This document shows, one piece after another, positions 10,328 through 22,078 of a stretch of 64,000 nucleotides of DNA. The stretch covers positions 107,279-171,278 of the forward strand of contig JARBJD010000153.1 of the NCBI GenBank assembly GCA_033064195.1, in the 5' to 3' direction. Within the stretch, counting starts at the first letter, position 1; each line of letters opens with the position of its first letter. Under the pieces are notes generated by a model. That model was given only the letters and a program-made list of their open reading frames with translations. It searched no databases and was not told the origin of the DNA. The DNA comes from Blattamonas nauphoetae (taxonomy: Eukaryota; Preaxostyla; Oxymonadida). A program made the translations under genes and the position numbers.

Positions 10328-12750
10328 ATGATTTTCCCTGACTCACACAAAGCTGAACATTTTACGCGTCAACGTGCTAAAAAAGCAGCAATTCTCAATG
10401 CAATCATTGTCCTCGTCAATTCGACCCTTGGTGATGGTGTATTTGGCATGCCGCTTGCATATGCCAAATCAGGCCTCCTTGGAGCAATTTTTGTCCATCT
10501 TTTGGTCGTTATAATGTCATCAGTCTCTTTCTATCAACTTGTGTACATCGCTGATGTTGTCGACGAGTACTCTTTTGGAGAAGTGTGCTTTACTCCTTAC
10601 ACTAAATTTTTAACAATCACAATATCCTTTTCTTCATCATTATTCTTGTGTAGCTTGCAGAAGTCATTCTGGGCCCTGTAGGAATGATCATCACCGAATT
10701 GTGTGAGTTCTTATATTGTTTTGGCTCGTTATGGGCATATATTATTCTTCTGTACCATTTCCTTCACTCAATCCTGTTGGGCTTTGGGGTCCCTCAGTCG
10801 AGTGTCTTCATGCAACACTGGTTTTTGATGATCGTTGTCTCGTTCTTCCTCCTCCAACCACTGTCATGGCTCCCCACTATTAGCTCGATGGGGTTTACAT
10901 CGTATATTGGGCTTGGATGCATGCTATTTGTGGTAGTTGTGATCATCATACGATATTTTCGTCCCTTCATCAAGAATCCAGATGACGAACCTGTCCAGCT
11001 TGTTAATTGGCATTTTTACATGTTCCAGACTTTTTCGACACTATGTTTCGCTCTCTCCTATCAGCCTAGCGTCCCAATTACCCAAGGCGAGTTGAAAAGG
11101 GGATCAAGCCGACACATGTTTCTGATCCTCGTTTTAGTGATTTGTGGAGTTTGGATGTTTTACGGCGTCATTGGTATCTTCGGATACTTGTCGTTCACAG
11201 GCAAATTCCACGATTTTGACCATTCAGGCAACATACTCACGATGTACGACAACAAAGACCGTTTGGCGATGGTTGCTCGCATTGTCTCGTTCGTAACAGT
11301 CACTTTCTGCTTCCCTGCCAACGCCCTCCCAGCGCGGTACACAATCATGAACATTATCAAGCTCATAAACAAGATGAGGAAGAAGCGCCGTCGAAAGCTG
11401 AAAATGCTGAAAGACAAAATAATCTCCCAGCAGCATCCCACTCGAAGCCCCAGTGACTCGACGTACACTGTGAATGCAACACTTGACTCGTCGTATTTCC
11501 ATGATCTGACGTACGATCCAAACATGACAATGGACACGTTCCAGGAAAGCAACGACGACACCATCAACACGTCCCATCGCTTCCAAAATCGACTCGCTGG
11601 GCATCTTCGGTCTGTCGCGAAGATTCCGTCGGTTCTACCAGGACGAGGGAATCACACGTTCAATCCTGCGCACTCTCGGGAGCATCACAGTGCGATCCAG
11701 CTGGAAGAACTGTTCGTCAGACCAGGCGAGGAACGCGTGTTTGATAAACCGAATGTCGATGAGCTCACACAGAGGCAGGTCGAGAAGCTGCCGCTTCTGA
11801 GGAACGAGGAGGATGCAGCGATGATGCCGACGGTGAGGGAAGAGTCGACGTCGCAGGGGTTTGTGGGGAGTGCAGGAGACGAGAACTGGGGACCGAATCA
11901 GTCGGAGGATCGTCAAGAGATGGACGCTCTCAACAGCAACTCCCCAGTCTCAAGCAACCTCAACACACATCATACCAACTTCATGGACTCTAACACCTCC
12001 ACTGCAATGCACAACGAACCTAACTTGCAGTTCCTTGTGAATCTTGTTCAACGAGGGAACCGAACCGGAACACAGACGATTGGACAAGACGACTCGTCGC
12101 AAACGAACTATCCCAGGCTGGACATGTTCGGAGCCCCGTCTGAACACAACACTATCGATTCCCACCTCCAGCCCCTTCCGTCTCTCTCACAGGTGTACCC
12201 GTCTCCACCGCCTGATCTGTCGCCAGCCACAGTCGCTGAGCCGCCGACTGACAACACGGCTGAGCCGATGTTCTTTGACGAGGAAGAGCCAGTCCAGAAG
12301 TGCAAGGTTTTCCGGTCGAAGGGCTGTCAGGGTGTGATGCTTGGATCGGCGCTCGTGTTTGTGGCCACTCTGCTCTCCATCTTCATGAACAAGGTGAACT
12401 TTGTGTTTGACATCATTGGGTCAACAGGAGGAGTGGGTGTGGGGTTTGTCCTCCCCTGCATCATGTTCCTCAAGCTCTCTCGCAACCCTGTCAAATACAC
12501 AAAATCCCATCTCCGCAACTACAACCACCAGACTGGCGAATACGACTCGTCCGCCACAGCCACACCTCGCACCCCGGCTGAGGAGGCTGCGTTCCAGAAG
12601 AAGATGAGACCTCGCGTGGGGGTGTCTTTTTGTTGTGTCATGGCTTGGATTGTGTTGATGTTGGGTCTTGTGTTGGGGGCGGTCTCGCTTGGAATGGCAA
12701 TCATTTACGATACGAATTTGAGACATATCATGCACGACGACGTGGTCTAA
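10328..12750 (+). CDS. SLC38-like amino acid transporter with long insert
   Basis: Exons 10328-10582 and 10654-12750 give 783 residues. The start (KKAAILNAIIVLVNSTLGDG, then VFGMPLAYAKSGLLG) is the first span of AAAP/SLC38 carriers. The kinked helix has the family pattern near N-S-T-L-G-D-G-V-F-G-M-P. About eight spans follow up to ALPARYTIMNIIKLI. A hydrophilic loop of roughly 330 residues (about 11,370-12,300) then holds Ser/Thr/Asp-rich, low-complexity sequence. The last spans follow (GVMLGSALVFVATLLSIFMN; IGSTGGVGVGFVLPCIMFLK; AWIVLMLGLVLGAVSLGMAI). These proteins co-transport neutral amino acids with sodium or protons. The long loop is unusual for the family. GC content and codon choice rise sharply from about 11,300 onward within the same exon. 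Confidence 0.88.
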
Positions 12751-12883
12751 TATCTTTCATGCCATCCAGTTTTTGCATGTACTCTTATTTTTTTATGTCT
12801 AGTATTCATTTTTTATCCATCATCGAAACAATCGTAAACGAAACAGTTGAAGTGAAAAAATGAAGAAACAGCATGAAGTGTAT

Positions 12884-13831
12884 TCATCTTCCTCTCTTTT
12901 TCATCTCCTCAGACGCATTTTTAATCAATAAGGGATAATCCAAACTCCATCGCCTCATAACTGTCTCAGGGACCCATGCCATGGTATCGACAACAACTGG
13001 GAGACGTAAATGAGAGAAGAACAAACCAATGTATGTAAATTCTGTTCCCTCTATCCATTCTTCCTTCTCTTCAACTGGTGGTTGATGAGTAGGATCAGGG
13101 ATCGGAGTAAATCCGCCTTCTTCTGTTGGATCTCCATCTTCCTCTTCTCTGAAAGATGCTCTCACTGAGCAGGGGAAAAACACACTGTGTTTTTGCAGGT
13201 GACTTTGGTGGTTTCTCTTTCAGAATCTTTTGGTGAGATAGAATGACTCCAGCCACTGCAACGTCACATCGAAGGTATTGTGGAGATGGTGGCATACTGA
13301 CGGAAAATCAATCAACAAAAAATGATACTCTTTATGTTCTGTGGATGTGGACGCCAAGATGAATGTTGTGTCTTGAAAACTCTTCCAGAAACGCTTCGAG
13401 AGTTGTGAGAATGAAGTGAATCCGGGATACCTGCATTAAAACATCTCTTGGGGCTCCAGGCCAGAGCTTAAAGCAAAGTCGAACAATATCCGAAGTTGGA
13501 GATGATTTATCGACTTCGTTTGTATCAGAGCAGAACGAATCAAAGCTGACGCGATTTCCAGATTTTTTGAGGAAATCTGTGAGCGTCACGGAGAAAAGGG
13601 GGATAAAATTGTCATTATCAAACAAAAATCTTCTGGCAAACTAAATAAAGACTGTGGATCGACGTCAGGAAGAAATCCTTTGCCCATCACACCAATGTGT
13701 TTCTCGTATGACTTATGAAAGATGTCAACACCATCAGTCGTGGTAACATACACCCATGATGATCCACCCTGTCCAGAGGAATCAGGATCAGCCTCCATTT
13801 GGAGAGCATTCAAAACGGTTTCTTCGTCCAT
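12884..13831 (-). CDS. START domain lipid-binding protein
   Basis: The gene begins MDEETVLNALQMEADP at 13831. Exon 1 ends at 13653 and joins exon 2 (13632-13431) across an apparent 20-nt intron. Together they give SSWVYVTTTDGVDIFHKSY and FLFDNDNFIPLFSVTLTDF. RLCFKLWPGAPRDVLMQ follows, matching the PRDxxxQ strand of START domains. Further pieces downstream in other phases fit the same fold: HKEYHFLLIDFPS (about 13,300), VAGVILSH (about 13,240) and the final TEFTYIGLFFSHLRLPVVVD, ending MKKRGR at 12884. The exon borders between 13,430 and 13,150 could not be made phase-consistent without an intron as short as 17 nt or an indel. START domains carry lipids or sterols; the ligand is unknown. Confidence 0.65.
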
Positions 13832-14137
13832 CTTGATGTGGTCCGATCAACGTTTTTGAGAAGAAGCAGGATTGAAGACACAATCAATCGTTCATACCTA
13901 ATAAATCGAGAAATATCAAGGGAAATGATCAACACAGGCCTGACCGAGTCACAATTGTTTGTCGGAATCAAGTCCCAATAACTCTAAGGGTCAGATCCAC
14001 GGCACTTTTACACTTCTGACTCTTTCTCGAAATTTGTTCAAGAAATGGGATGGAAACTTTCGATAGCATTTTTTCTTCTCGAACCTCCCATTCACACCCC
14101 AATTGACTGTTGAGATTTCTTCATCCCTTAATTTTTA
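13832..14137. other. Intergenic between divergent START and eIF4E genes
   Basis: About 306 bp separate two divergent start codons. No gene is seen. It should contain both promoters. Confidence 0.5.
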
Positions 14138-15234
14138 ATGTCGGCCGAGCAACATCCTCTTCACAAAAGATATACTCTCTGGTGGATTCCCTCTTCGAAT
14201 AGAATTGAACAGGGTAATTATGCAGATATGCTCACCCCTCTCTGCACTGTTGGAACAGTATCTATTAATTCGATCTTTATGAAGTCCTTTTTTGACTAGA
14301 TTGAGGAATTTTGGCAAATGTACTCGTTCCTCGTCCGTGCAGATGAACTTGAACCGGATACCACCTATAACATTTTTGAAGAAGGTGTCAAGCCAATCTG
14401 GGAAGTCTGCATCTTTTTCCGATCAGTTCTTTGTCAGGATTCAAATCATTCCGATGGTGGCCGACTAATGATCCCAACCCCGACCAAACAATTTGCTGCA
14501 TATGTTTGGGAGAAATTGGTCTGTCATAATCCCATATCAATCCATCTCCTTCTTTCACCTTCATCCCTCCATCTTCCTCATCCTGTTGTCTTTGAATTCA
14601 CAACCTCATAATCTCTCTCTTTTATCCTCAGCTCATTGCGCTCATGGGAAATAACTTCCGAGTTGAGATGAACGGAGAGATTGTTGATGTCACTGATGAA
14701 ATCACTGGAATCGTCCTTAAATCCTGCAAAGATTTCTGCAACTTTGCCATATGGACCAAACACTCCAAAGACCCAGCCACCATCAAGATGCTCACCTGCG
14801 TCGTAATCCGTCTCCTGAATCTGCCGGAAGAAACAGATCTCAAATTTAGGCCTCACAGCAACTTCCGTGGCCACCATGAGGGACAACGAAGGGACAAAGG
14901 GCACGGTGGAAATTCTGATTATAAACGTCGACAGGGCAATGATGAGGACCGAAGAAGAGAACGCAATGCAGATCAAAGCAGGAAGGATGGGCATCAAGGA
15001 CAAACAGAACAAACACAAAAAACATTTTATCAGCCCAAACCGAAAAGTGAAGGTCAAACACAAGGGCAGGGAAAACAAAACATCACGAACGATTTTCTTC
15101 ATTCACTGCAGAAAGGAGGACAGAAAGAACGCACCAAAGATGAACGACCGAAGAAAGGACAACCAAAAAATCAAGGAAAGGGGAAAAACATGTTCACATA
15201 CGTTCCGTCAGCGCAAAAAGCCGAAAATCCGTAA
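14138..15234 (+). CDS. EIF4E: Translation initiation factor eIF4E-family cap-binding protein
   Basis: Four exons (14138-14257, 14300-14404, 14438-14518, 14632-15234) join cleanly to 302 residues; introns are 42, 33 and 113 nt. The core shows LHKRYTLWWIP, then TIEEFWQMYSF (the eIF4E VEDFW motif) and YNIFEEGVKPIWED, whose Trp-Glu pair stacks on and holds m7G. GGRLMIPTPT, ALMGNNF, DEITGIVLK and FCNFAIWTKHS follow. These place it in the eIF4E/4EHP group that recruits capped mRNA to ribosomes. After about residue 190 an extra tail of about 110 residues, rich in Lys, Arg, Gln, Gly and Asp, follows (for example NFRGHHEGQRRDKGHGG). Most family members end near 215 residues, so this tail is unusual. 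Confidence 0.92.
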
Positions 15235-15422
15235 CTATGACTTTTTCTTTGCGTTTCACCGAGAATGGTTTTTTAAAGAGGAGATTAAGAGTGACCAACC
15301 TGTTGTTTGCTTTATCAAAAAAGAATCACACATCTCTAAATCATGAAGGACTAACAAATCATAAGAAAAGTGAAGTGGGAAGAAAGAGCCTGAAAATGAT
15401 GATCCATAAAAAGAGAGAAAAA

Positions 15423-18400
15423 TCAAAGATGAGAAGTTTGGGTCAGGTGTGATAAAATGTCTTCTGGATCACGTCCGATCATATCGATTGATTCCTGTGT
15501 TTCCCCAAGCTGGCTGGTGCTCCTGGTCCCTGCTGTGGACGGCCTCAGAGACGCCCGACTCCCCGGTCTCCTTCCCGAAGTCGAATCAGACCGTGTTGAC
15601 GACGGTGGACCTGCTGTGTCCTCAGAAGACGTGTCCTTCATCGACTGCTTCGGTGGAGGCTTCTGTGGCGATGACTTGAGTGGTGTTTTGGACGACTTGC
15701 CCGGGACAAAGCCAGGCTGGGCGTCGAGTGTGCCTCCGAGCGAGGTGAGGGTGGATTCGAACGAGTCCTGCATGTATTCTCTGTTCACGTCCATTGCGTA
15801 CGAGTCTGCGCTTTCGTCATTCACACCACTTTCTCGACTTCGATGGCTCATTCCGAGTGGGGACTGGATCGTCGGGGATTGCGGTGGAGTGACTGAATCC
15901 AGATTGTGGGGCTGAGAATTGTCGATGATCTGGACAGTCCCTGCGAGATCGGTGAGGACGCGCATTGTGTCCGGGCTGGGCGGAACCACTGCCACTTTCC
16001 CTCGCTTCGGAGTGGATTTCGTCTTCGGTGCTGTTCGAGACGGTGATTTCACTGGAGGGCGGATTTTTGGTTTTGCTTGTTCTTGTTGTGCCTTCGGGGT
16101 TGTCGCTGGTTTCTTCTTGACTGGCTTTGGAGTGTCTTCTCGAAGGGAGGGCTCGTCTTCGGTCTGCCACGTTGAAGAATCCAGACCCATCTCGCCTCGG
16201 GGTGGAGTGGATGGGAGTTGACGGTAGCCCTTTGGACTCAGTCGAGGGATTTTGGACGGCTTGCTGGATTTCGGTGGTGAGTCGACTTGCTCGGGCGGGG
16301 GTGTGTGGGTGGGTGTTGGGCGGATGTAGATGGATTGGTCGAGTGGAGTGTCGGGAGGAACGAAAGGAGATTCCACAAACACGGAGCGAGTCACGAGACT
16401 CATCGAAAGTGGGTCCAGCTCGGCGTTGAGCTCTTCGTCTGGACGATCGTCGTGGAGGGTGAAGCCGGGGAGTGGTTGGGGTGAGGGCGAGTGAGGTGCT
16501 GGCTTTAGCCTCTGTTCGCCTCGTGAACTGCCCAACCGTTGTCGCTTTGACTTGCTCAGCGGGCGGTGGGTCGTTTCTGAGAATGGGGCAGTTGGAAGTG
16601 GTGGCTCTGACGTCTTCCGAGCCGCAACTGGGGCTGTGATTGAGGCAGGGTTGATCCCGAGCAGTGTCATGAGGCGATTCCGTTCCTGAGGATCCTTCAG
16701 CCCCATCACTTCTTGCAGAATGGCAGCTGTCTTTTCATCGCTCAGTGATTCTCCGCTCATCGCACTTTCAACGCTGGCCATGCTCGCCTCTGACAGGCCA
16801 GTCTGTCCGAGATCAGCCACGTCCTCAGTCGAGAGAGGTTGAATGGCAAGCTGTGGCTGCCAAGGTTCAGTTGGGAATTGAGACGACTGAACCGGAAGGT
16901 TGGGAGAGTCTGACTGAGTGAGGTGAGGAGTGGAGTGGAGGGCGTGCTGTTGGGTGGGAAGAGGAGCATCATCGAAGACAGACGGGGTGGTTGGTTGAGC
17001 ACTCCGTCCGCCGTATTTCCGTTCCCATTCTTTCCGTTTCCTGTCCTCCTCTTCTTGCTTCCGTTTCATAAACGCTTCAGCAGCAAGTGCCTGCATCTTC
17101 TCCCGCTCCTTCACTCGATCGTTCTGGACCTCTTCCTGCGACTTCCTTCCAACTGGGGCGTCCTCCTTCTTCCCCTTCTCCTCTTCTGCTGCCATCTCCA
17201 TGTCGTACTTCTGTCGAAGCTGCTCCGACTCTCGCTCCAGCCTCCTTTGCTCAAACTGCTCCTCATGTTCCAGCTGTCGCCTCTGCTCCTCTTTTTTTCT
17301 TCGTTGCTCCTCAATTTGACGTCGGAGCTCGTTTTGATGGGCTTTGTCCTTTTCGGCCCGCTTTCTCTGCTCGTCCTCGGCCGATCCAAACACGCCCACA
17401 AACACTTCCCTCTCCTCCTCTCCTCGCTCTCTCTCGAAGGCAGACTCCCTCCGGAGCCCCCCAGAGGACGTGTCTGGTGTTGGTGGAATGAAAGGCGTCG
17501 GTTCGGAGGCTCTCCGCTGCGAGGCATACGAAACGGATGGCGTTTGGAAGCTGTCGACTGGAACGTCACCAAATCGGTCTCTCTTTTCCTGTTCTTTCTG
17601 CCGTTTCTTCCGTTCTAATGCTTCGTCCCGTTCTCGCTTTAGGAACTCAAAGTATTCCCGCTGTTTTCGCTTCTCTGCTTCGATTTCACTTTCAGTTTTG
17701 TCGCTGAGCAGATCATGCAGTCCTCCCCTGCGATATTCAGGCGTTTGTGTGGGTGCAACTGGTGTGTATGATGACGTGGGGGGAGTAGAAGGTGTGTCCC
17801 TCCTTTGGTCCTGATGTGAATAGGTTTCACGTGCTTGGCTAGGGGGTTGTTCATGAACAAGATGTGACGTGGAATTATCGTATGGATGCGGATATAATGT
17901 GTCTGACTTCAAAGTGTTGTCATAAGGTTGGGAGATATATGCTGCTTGTTGAATATTTGCAGGGTTTGAGGGAGATGGGAAGTGTTGTGCACTCATTGAA
18001 TCTTGACCGTCCAATTCGAGGCTAGCAAGATTTTGAAATGAGTGTTGTTGTGATGAAGGCTGCGAAAAATTGTGAGGAGACTGCTGTGGTGCAGAGTTTG
18101 GTGGCATATTATCATTTCTTTGAGAACGAAGGGCTTCAATTCTTTGCTTTCTCTGTTCGAGGAAGTCAGCATCAGATATGTTCTTCTCATGCTGACTACA
18201 GACAAACAAAAGACAGTAAAAACGAAAGAACAAGTTTTGTACTTCTTTAGCTTTGTTAATACAGACTTAGGGACGACAGAGATTTGTTCCGGCTACAATG
18301 GCGGATAAAAGAATTGAAAGGAAGAAAGAATGGACAGACTGGTGATGCCCTACGTTTGGGATCGACAGATCTGTATTGAAAAGAGATATGAGTTGTGAAC

Positions 18401-18541
18401 CAGTCAGAAGGAAACGAATACAGACTGAGATCGTTGGGAAGATTTTGGACGAATCGTGACTTTAGGTGCATTTCTCCCTTGGTAAAACGAATCTTTTTGG
18501 ACAGGCCGTACAGGGAGAGGTTTGGTTTTGGGCTTTGCCAT
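15423..18541 (-). CDS. Large coiled-coil protein, possibly centrosomal (CSPP1-like)
   Basis: The first exon starts MAKPKTKPLPVRPVQKDS at 18541. One or two introns between 18,404 and 18,195 are unresolved. A long exon (about 18,195-15,423) then encodes some 920 residues, ending LTQTSHL. The N-terminal half alternates low-complexity Pro/Ser/Gln sequence with charged coiled coils: EAEKRKQREYFEFLKRERDE, KRAEKDKAHQNELRRQIEEQ and EQLRQKYDMEMAAEEE. The C-terminal half is Pro/Ser/Thr-rich and disordered, with Arg/Lys patches. The short repeated E-x-x-R-K blocks resemble centrosome/spindle proteins such as CSPP1, but no diagnostic domain is present and that name is a guess. GC content is clearly higher from 15,450 to 17,700 than in the flanks. 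Confidence 0.7.
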
Positions 18542-18620
18542 AAGCGATGCGAAAAAAGAAGAAATTACGGCTTCCTTTCTACCGCGTCTTATTCTCACTC
18601 TATCTTTCGCAGGCACTTCT

Positions 18621-20305
18621 ATGTCATCATCATATCAGTCTCCTTCAGATCTTAACTTCAAAGATACTCTTTGGGAAGGGCTATCAAAAGTTTTCTCTCG
18701 AGGCCATGAAGGAAGCGAGTATCCTTTCTATTCATTGTTTCTGACGTAATTTTTCCAACTAACTCCGATATTTCTCCCTAAAATTTCTCCAGAGCCTTGC
18801 ATCAAGCAGCATTTAGATGCCTCAAACACCATATCGCTTCTGTCAGATTTATGGAGGAAATTAAAAGTCGTAAATTCTCTCCACTCCCTGAAAAACGGTA
18901 TTATGCCTAACGGTCAACCTAATTGTTACTTTATTGTCGTTATACTTTTCTTTTATCAAAAGTTTATTTGTCTTCGTCGTCATTTCTCAGATCGATTGGC
19001 ACAGCATGGGATGCAATGAAAGCTGTAGTTGTTGAAGTTGAAAATACTACAAAAGCTGTTGCCACTCGTTTCGATGAATTACACAAACAACTCCTCCATG
19101 AAAAAGAAGAATATGACAAAGCGTGCAAACAACTCGAAACGGACTATAATGCGATCAAAAAGAAGCGAGCTGATCATCTGTCAATCGTCGAGAAGGTTCG
19201 CCACTATTTATCTCACTCGTTCAGAAAAAGCATTCCTATGAGAATGCATTCAAAGATTGGGATCAAACTGAGGGAGAATACCAAAAAGCGTTGACTGGTG
19301 GTGATCAAAAGAATATTCAAAAAGTGTGTCGTTCCTTAGAATTGTACTTTGTGAAGTTGATGAAATCCTCAACAAGTAAAAACGGGACAAAGAACCAAAC
19401 TGAGGCTGACTACGCAAAAGCCGTGAAGGAATGTAACGTTATTGAAACTGAATATGACAATACTCAAACGCGCATCCTTTTGGCGTTTGAAGAATTGGAA
19501 ACAAAGCGCATCAACACCATCAAGGAGAAACTCACTGCACTCTGGACTGAATGGACATCAGTATATTCTCTCTCTGTGAACCTTGCCTTTTTTCTAGTAT
19601 CTGACAACGATGAGTCAATTTTCGCAACAGGGTCTTGCAACAACACAGACAATTGACACACATGCAGATCTTGTTGGATTCGTCAACGAAGCACGTACAA
19701 ATGTGGGCCATGCACCTCATCAAGTTTTTGTCCCTGCCCAACGAGTGTGTCATGCTAATATTCTCTCACTTCCCCTCCAGACACATGGACCTAATGTGGC
19801 ATCATCCGTTGCCCCTGTTCAATCACAACCTCAAACACAATCCTCGGCCAGTTCTGGTGCACAAAGCCAAAAGATGATCATCGTCGCAGCGTACGATTTC
19901 GCTGCACAAGAGACCACAGAAATGAGCATCACAGCAGGCGAAGAACTGGAAGTGGTCACACCTGACAAAGGGCAAGGATGGACCCTCATTCGTAAAAAGG
20001 ACGGCTCAGAAGGATTTGTGCCCACTAATCACATTATGGAATGCACACCTCAGCAGCACAGAGACATGCTTGGCCAATCTGCTCAATCTGAACCAGAACC
20101 TGCAGCGCCTTCTCTACCAACAAATACCGGTGCGGGGATGACAGCGACTGCTCTTTACGACTATGCTGCTGGCAGTGAAGGTGAATTGTCGCTGACTGCA
20201 GGTGAGGCGATTACAGTGGAACAAGGAGAAGATCCCGATTGGATTTTGGCAGTTAATTCCAGTGGGCAATCGGGATTTGTTCCTCTTTCGTATATTCAGA
20301 TGTGA
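18621..20305 (+). CDS. F-BAR protein with two SH3 domains (PACSIN/CIP4-like)
   Basis: Six exons (18621-18718, 18793-18897, 18991-19195, 19225-19560, 19598-19723, 19781-20305) give 464 residues. The first about 250 residues are an F-BAR helical bundle: DTLWEGLSKVF, then KAVATRFDELHKQLLHEKEE, HSYENAFKDWDQTEGEYQKA and EFDN-like YAKAVKECNVIETEYD. A Gln/Ser/Pro linker follows. SH3-1 reads IIVAAYDFAAQETTEMS to GFVPTNHI, and SH3-2 reads TATALYDYAAGSEGELS to GFVPLSYIQM. Both keep the ALYDY, Trp and final Pro/Tyr ligand-binding residues. Such proteins bend membranes at endocytic sites and recruit dynamin or actin regulators. Introns are as short as 29 nt. Confidence 0.9.
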
Positions 20306-20637
20306 TTTCTCTGTTTTGTCTTTATTTGGATTCTGTCTGACTCAAGTTTCTTCCATTCTCATCCACCTTGATATTCTGCAATCAAGAAACAAATACTTTG
20401 TTAATCCCAATATTTTTGACATCCAAGTACTCGTCTAGACCGATGTTTTGTTGATCGTCCCAAACACGTCTCTAATCTCAGTTTCAACTTACCATAGTGG
20501 CTTCCCCCTGTGCTCTTTTATCAAACATGTTGATAATATTCCTTGGTACTCCAAGATTTTCACAAAAAATCGTCAAATGGTTTCAATGTGAACCAATTCG
20601 AAATACCTCATCCGTCGATTTGAATTGATACACAGAT
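20306..20637. other. Intergenic between convergent genes
   Basis: This AT-rich stretch lies between the 3' ends of the F-BAR gene and S13. No coding or RNA feature is seen; it should hold both 3' UTRs. Confidence 0.5.
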
Positions 20638-21258
20638 TTATGCAACAAGAGCTGAAGCTGTATTAGCTTGGTATCTCCATGTTGGCGGGAGCTTTTTGCT
20701 TCTCTTGTAGTAGCGAGCAAGGCGGTGGATACGAGATTCAACCAGAATGAGACGATATTTTGAGTCCTTATCAGCGCGGAATTGTTCCAAGTGTTTGCGC
20801 ATCGACACAGCCTTCTTGATCAGGCAGTAGAGATCTTCAGGAATCTCTGGGGCGAGACCTACGGACGAGCGAGAATAAAATGGGTAGAAAGTGGTGAGAA
20901 AATGGAGTGAAAAAGTTCGAAACCATTGGCCTTGAGAACACGGAAGATTTTGTTTCCGGTAATGGCTTTGGCCTGTGGAACACCGTGAGAATCTCTGAGG
21001 ATGACACCGATTTGAGATGGCATCAGACCCTTCTTGGCCAGACGGCAGATGAGCTCAGAAACCTCTTGAGCTGAAAGAGTGTTCCATGATGGAGCAGCAC
21101 GAACGTATGGGATAGCGGGTGCAGCGATACCCTTACTGAAAATGCAGAAAAAAATGCGATAATGATAAGATCGTATAAGGAAGACAAAGACGATGGAATG
21201 TATCAGAAATGAGTTTGAAAAGCCCAACAACATACCCGTTTGAATGTTGACGACCCAT
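20638..21258 (-). CDS. RPS13: 40S ribosomal protein S13 (uS15)
   Basis: Three exons (21258-21236, 21135-20924, 20858-20638) give 151 residues, exactly the usual eukaryotic length. The start MGRQHSNG is split after eight codons, with introns of 100 and 65 nt. Diagnostic sequence includes [63 protein letters not shown] and the end NTASALVA. It binds 18S rRNA in the central domain of the small subunit. Because the length and C-terminus agree with the family, TAA acts as a true stop here. This is useful evidence that the intact genes use the standard code. Confidence 0.98.
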
Positions 21259-21581
21259 TTGACTTATTCAAGGAGAGCAGCTTATTAAGGCGCTTCGAAA
21301 CTTACCTGACAAAACTGGTTCCACTTCGTGCAGCTCTTTTAAAGAATGCCACAAACCAGGCTACGACAAATAACTTGTCATCGTACAGCTTCCATTGTTG
21401 CTTTTTAACTCACAATTTGTTTATCCACACATTCCCACGGATATCGGAATGCTGCAACTACTGGCGTTTGCGTTCACACCATTCGGACTGTTTTACATTA
21501 TTTGTAACGGTTATACACAACAATGAAGTTGCCGTCATCCAGAATGCGTTTATAGATTGATCTGATTCTTGGTTCGGTTTT
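21259..21581. other. Intergenic upstream of S13
   Basis: About 320 bp separate the S13 start from the next divergent gene. No coding feature is convincing. It should hold the S13 promoter. Confidence 0.45.
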
Positions 21582-22078
21582 ATGACAACTTCAGCCTCTG
21601 AAGCCAGTTTTGAGACACAATTTTCCGAGATGATAAACATGGTCAGATCTGTCGATCACAACACTGTGTGAAGTCCACCTGGATCTGAAACAGTGTTGCG
21701 TTCAAGACAAACGGACTTGAGGAGTTGTCGAAGGAGATGGGCAACTATCAAAGCAAAAATTCATGTCTGGTTGGTGATGTTCTGTGACATTGCAACTAGC
21801 TGTTCTATCTGTCCCACTTGAGATTGGACTGTTCATTCTGAATAACCCTCTTATTCGTGCAGCCACTTCGAATGAATAGGTGAGACGATAACATATCGAT
21901 AATTTCAGATGGTACTGATGTTATATATCCATCATTTCAAACAAAAATTGGTTTTCAACACCTCACATTGAAAGATAAAACTTATCAATGGGTAGTTCAA
22001 ATTCGAGGTGAAGTAACAACTACGAACTCTCTTTCTTAAGTTGATGTTAAAGCCACAGCATCAAGGTGGGGATTGTGA
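21582..22078 (+). CDS. Small unknown protein, 100 residues
   Basis: Four exons (21582-21667, 21694-21773, 21909-22007, 22041-22078) join in consistent phase; introns are 26, 135 and 33 nt. The protein starts MTTSASEASFETQFSEM and has a helical part (TNGLEELSKEMGNYQSKN). A compact beta-like part then reads IYPSFQTKIGFQHLTLKDK and YQWVVQIRVDVKATASR. The family was not recognised; the helix-then-sheet layout and size resemble small light-chain or longin-like folds, but no name is justified. The last exon overlaps the apparent start of the following RRM gene by about 35 bp in another frame. Either the RRM gene starts elsewhere or the two transcripts overlap. Confidence 0.5.

Noticed and set aside
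17087-17814. Plus-strand Ser/Leu/Pro-rich open frames
   Set aside because: They mirror the Lys/Glu/Arg-rich coiled coil of the minus-strand gene and have no domain or splice support.
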